Assembly: GCA_030654635.1 (NCBI GenBank)
Contig: JAURXE010000457.1
Coordinates: forward strand, 1-6,983
Reading direction: 5' to 3'
DNA from: Pseudomonas sp.
Lineage (GTDB): Bacteria; Pseudomonadota; Gammaproteobacteria; Pseudomonadales; Pseudomonadaceae
Length of the DNA: 6,983 bases
How positions within the stretch are numbered: the first letter of the stretch is position 1; every line of letters starts with the position of its first letter. The position numbers were made by a program, and so were the translations under genes. Below the pieces are notes generated by a model. The model saw only the letters and a program-made list of their open reading frames with translations, did not search any database and was not told the DNA's origin. Shown here in pieces: positions 5,917 to 6,983 of the stretch.

Positions 5917-6525
5917 ATGCCAACACCCGCCATGCATCTATTTAACGGCCGCTTCGTCGCCCTATTGCTGCTGAGTACGCTGCTGAGCGGCTGCGGCATC
6001 AACAACATTCCGAGCTACGACGAACAGGTCAAAGCCGCCTGGTCACAAGTGGAAAACCAGTATCAGCGCCGCGCAGACCTGATCCCCAACCTGGTGGAAA
6101 CCGACAAGGGCTATGCCAAACAGGAACAGCAAACCCTCACCGCCGTGATCGAAGCGCGCGCCAAGGCCACCTCGATTCAAGTCGATGCCAGCACCCTTAA
6201 CGACCCGCAAAAAATGCAGCAGTTTGAGCAAGCGCAAACCCAACTGAGCGGCGCTTTGAGCCGCTTGATGGTGGTGTCCGAGCGCTACCCGGAGCTTAAA
6301 TCGAACCAGAACTTTCTGGCCCTGCAATCGCAACTGGAAGGCACGGAAAACCGCATCAGCGTGGCCCGGCGCGACTTCATTACCGCCGTCGAGCGCTATA
6401 ACACCGAGATCCGCACTTTTCCCGGACGTCTCTGGCATAGCTGGCTGTACAGCGAGCTGCCACTGCGGGAAAACTTTGAAGCCACCGCGCCCGCGGCAGA
6501 AAAAGCTCCTGAAGTGAAGTTCTGA
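5917..6525 (+). CDS. lemA: LemA-family lipoprotein
   Basis: This 202-residue protein belongs to the LemA family (PF04011). From the ATG at 5917 the N-terminus is a lipoprotein signal, with FVALLLLSTLLSGC and lipobox LSGC placing the lipidated Cys at residue 26. Gly follows at +2, so there is no Asp retention signal and the outer membrane is the likely location. The mature part is a long helical bundle with the family hallmark YDEQVKAAWSQVENQYQRR directly followed by ADLIPNLVETDKGYAKQEQ. Later come SLEGTENRI-type (QLEGTENRISVARRDF) and VERYNTEIRTFPGRLW segments, all diagnostic. The C-terminal tail is Ala/Glu/Pro-rich. Its molecular role is unclear; in bacteria the gene usually neighbours TPM-domain or membrane-protease genes and is linked to the envelope. 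It overlaps the next gene as TGATG, so the two are translationally coupled. This is not the sensor kinase GacS, which was once also called LemA in Pseudomonas. Confidence 0.93.
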   Translation: MPTPAMHLFNGRFVALLLLSTLLSGCGINNIPSYDEQVKAAWSQVENQYQRRADLIPNLVETDKGYAKQEQQTLTAVIEARAKATSIQVDASTLNDPQKMQQFEQAQTQLSGALSRLMVVSERYPELKSNQNFLALQSQLEGTENRISVARRDFITAVERYNTEIRTFPGRLWHSWLYSELPLRENFEATAPAAEKAPEVKF

Positions 6526-6983
6526 TGAGCGCCTGGCTGCGACTGCCGCTGGCGTTACTGCTGGTCGCCTGCGCGGCACTGGCGCAAGCCGAGCCGAATT
6601 TTCCGGCGCTGAGCGGGCGAGTGGTGGATCAGGCCGGCATGCTCGATGCCGCGACCAGCACCCGCCTGACCCAGGAGCTGGCCAGCCATGAGCAGGCCAC
6701 CGGCAATCAACTGGTGGTAGTCACCCTGCCCAACCTGCAAGGCCTGCCAATTGAGGATTTCGGCTATCAACTCGGACGCCACTGGGGCATCGGTCAGAAA
6801 GGCAAGGACAACGGCGTATTACTGCTGATTGCCCGTGACGAGCGCAAGATCCGCATCGAGGTTGGCTATGGCCTGGAAGGCACCCTGACCGATGCGCAAT
6901 CGTCGCTAATCATTCAACAAGTGATCAGCCCGGCGTTCAAGCAGGGCCAGTACAGTCAGGGCATCAGCGCCGGCGTCCAGGCT
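6525..6983 (+). CDS. TPM-domain exported protein (YgcG family), 3'-truncated by window edge
   Basis: The visible 153 residues begin with a signal peptide, MSAWLRLPLALLLVACAALAQA, probably cut after AQA (residue 22). A TPM domain (PF04536) follows from about residue 30. It has VVDQAGMLDAATSTRLTQEL, the central QLVVVTLPNLQG strand, GRHWGIGQKGKDNGVLLLIA and the family hallmark RIEVGYGLEGTLTDAQSS. The frame is open to the end of the window, so the C-terminus is missing. In this family that part often has a transmembrane helix and a Gly/Ser-rich tail. The ATG shares its A with the stop of lemA (TGATG), and no separate ribosome site is needed. LVAC at residues 13-16 also fits a lipobox, but the longer hydrophobic run with AQA downstream makes ordinary cleavage more likely. 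TPM proteins are linked to the cell envelope and to phosphatase or assembly roles in some organisms; the role here is not known. Confidence 0.9.
   Translation, partial: MSAWLRLPLALLLVACAALAQAEPNFPALSGRVVDQAGMLDAATSTRLTQELASHEQATGNQLVVVTLPNLQGLPIEDFGYQLGRHWGIGQKGKDNGVLLLIARDERKIRIEVGYGLEGTLTDAQSSLIIQQVISPAFKQGQYSQGISAGVQA

Noticed and set aside
5917..6525. LemA as the GacS sensor kinase
   Set aside because: The old Pseudomonas name lemA refers to a large hybrid kinase. This 202-residue lipoprotein has no kinase motifs and matches the unrelated LemA family.

Overview
The window looks like chromosomal DNA from a Pseudomonas-like gammaproteobacterium. The GC content is fairly high and even. The gene set fits that group: a PP_4765-type flavoprotein, an RhlE-type DEAD-box helicase, a lemA-TPM gene pair and a GTAG-type REP doublet. 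No rRNA, tRNA, CRISPR array, insertion sequence or phage gene is visible. The genus comes from gene-family recognition only, not from a database search.

Layout. Bases 1-589 (+) hold the end of a membrane-anchored diguanylate cyclase whose start lies outside the window. Bases 689-1936 (+) encode an HI0933/BaiN-like FAD protein of the TIGR03862 type, and 2011-2619 (+) a GNAT acetyltransferase with its own candidate extended -10 promoter. Bases 2727-4211 (+) form a two-gene unit: a response regulator fused to a CheC/CheX-like phosphatase domain, then a stand-alone PAS protein 15 bp downstream. Bases 4212-4377 lie between convergent genes and hold two REP-type hairpins in inverted orientation (a REPIN/BIME-like element). 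Bases 4378-5706 (-) encode the DEAD-box helicase. Bases 5707-5916 are a divergent promoter region. Bases 5917-6525 (+) encode a LemA-family lipoprotein, translationally coupled by TGATG to a TPM-domain exported protein that runs off the right edge.

How the genes work together. The clearest functional pairings are REC-CheC with PAS (a small signalling module) and LemA with TPM (an envelope pair often found together). The diguanylate cyclase, flavoprotein and acetyltransferase look like independent housekeeping or accessory genes that share a strand. The most interesting parts are the REC-CheC protein, with one intact and one degraded CheC-type active site, the PAS partner that ends where a GGDEF or kinase domain would normally follow, and the REP doublet. 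I saw no clearly new multi-gene system.
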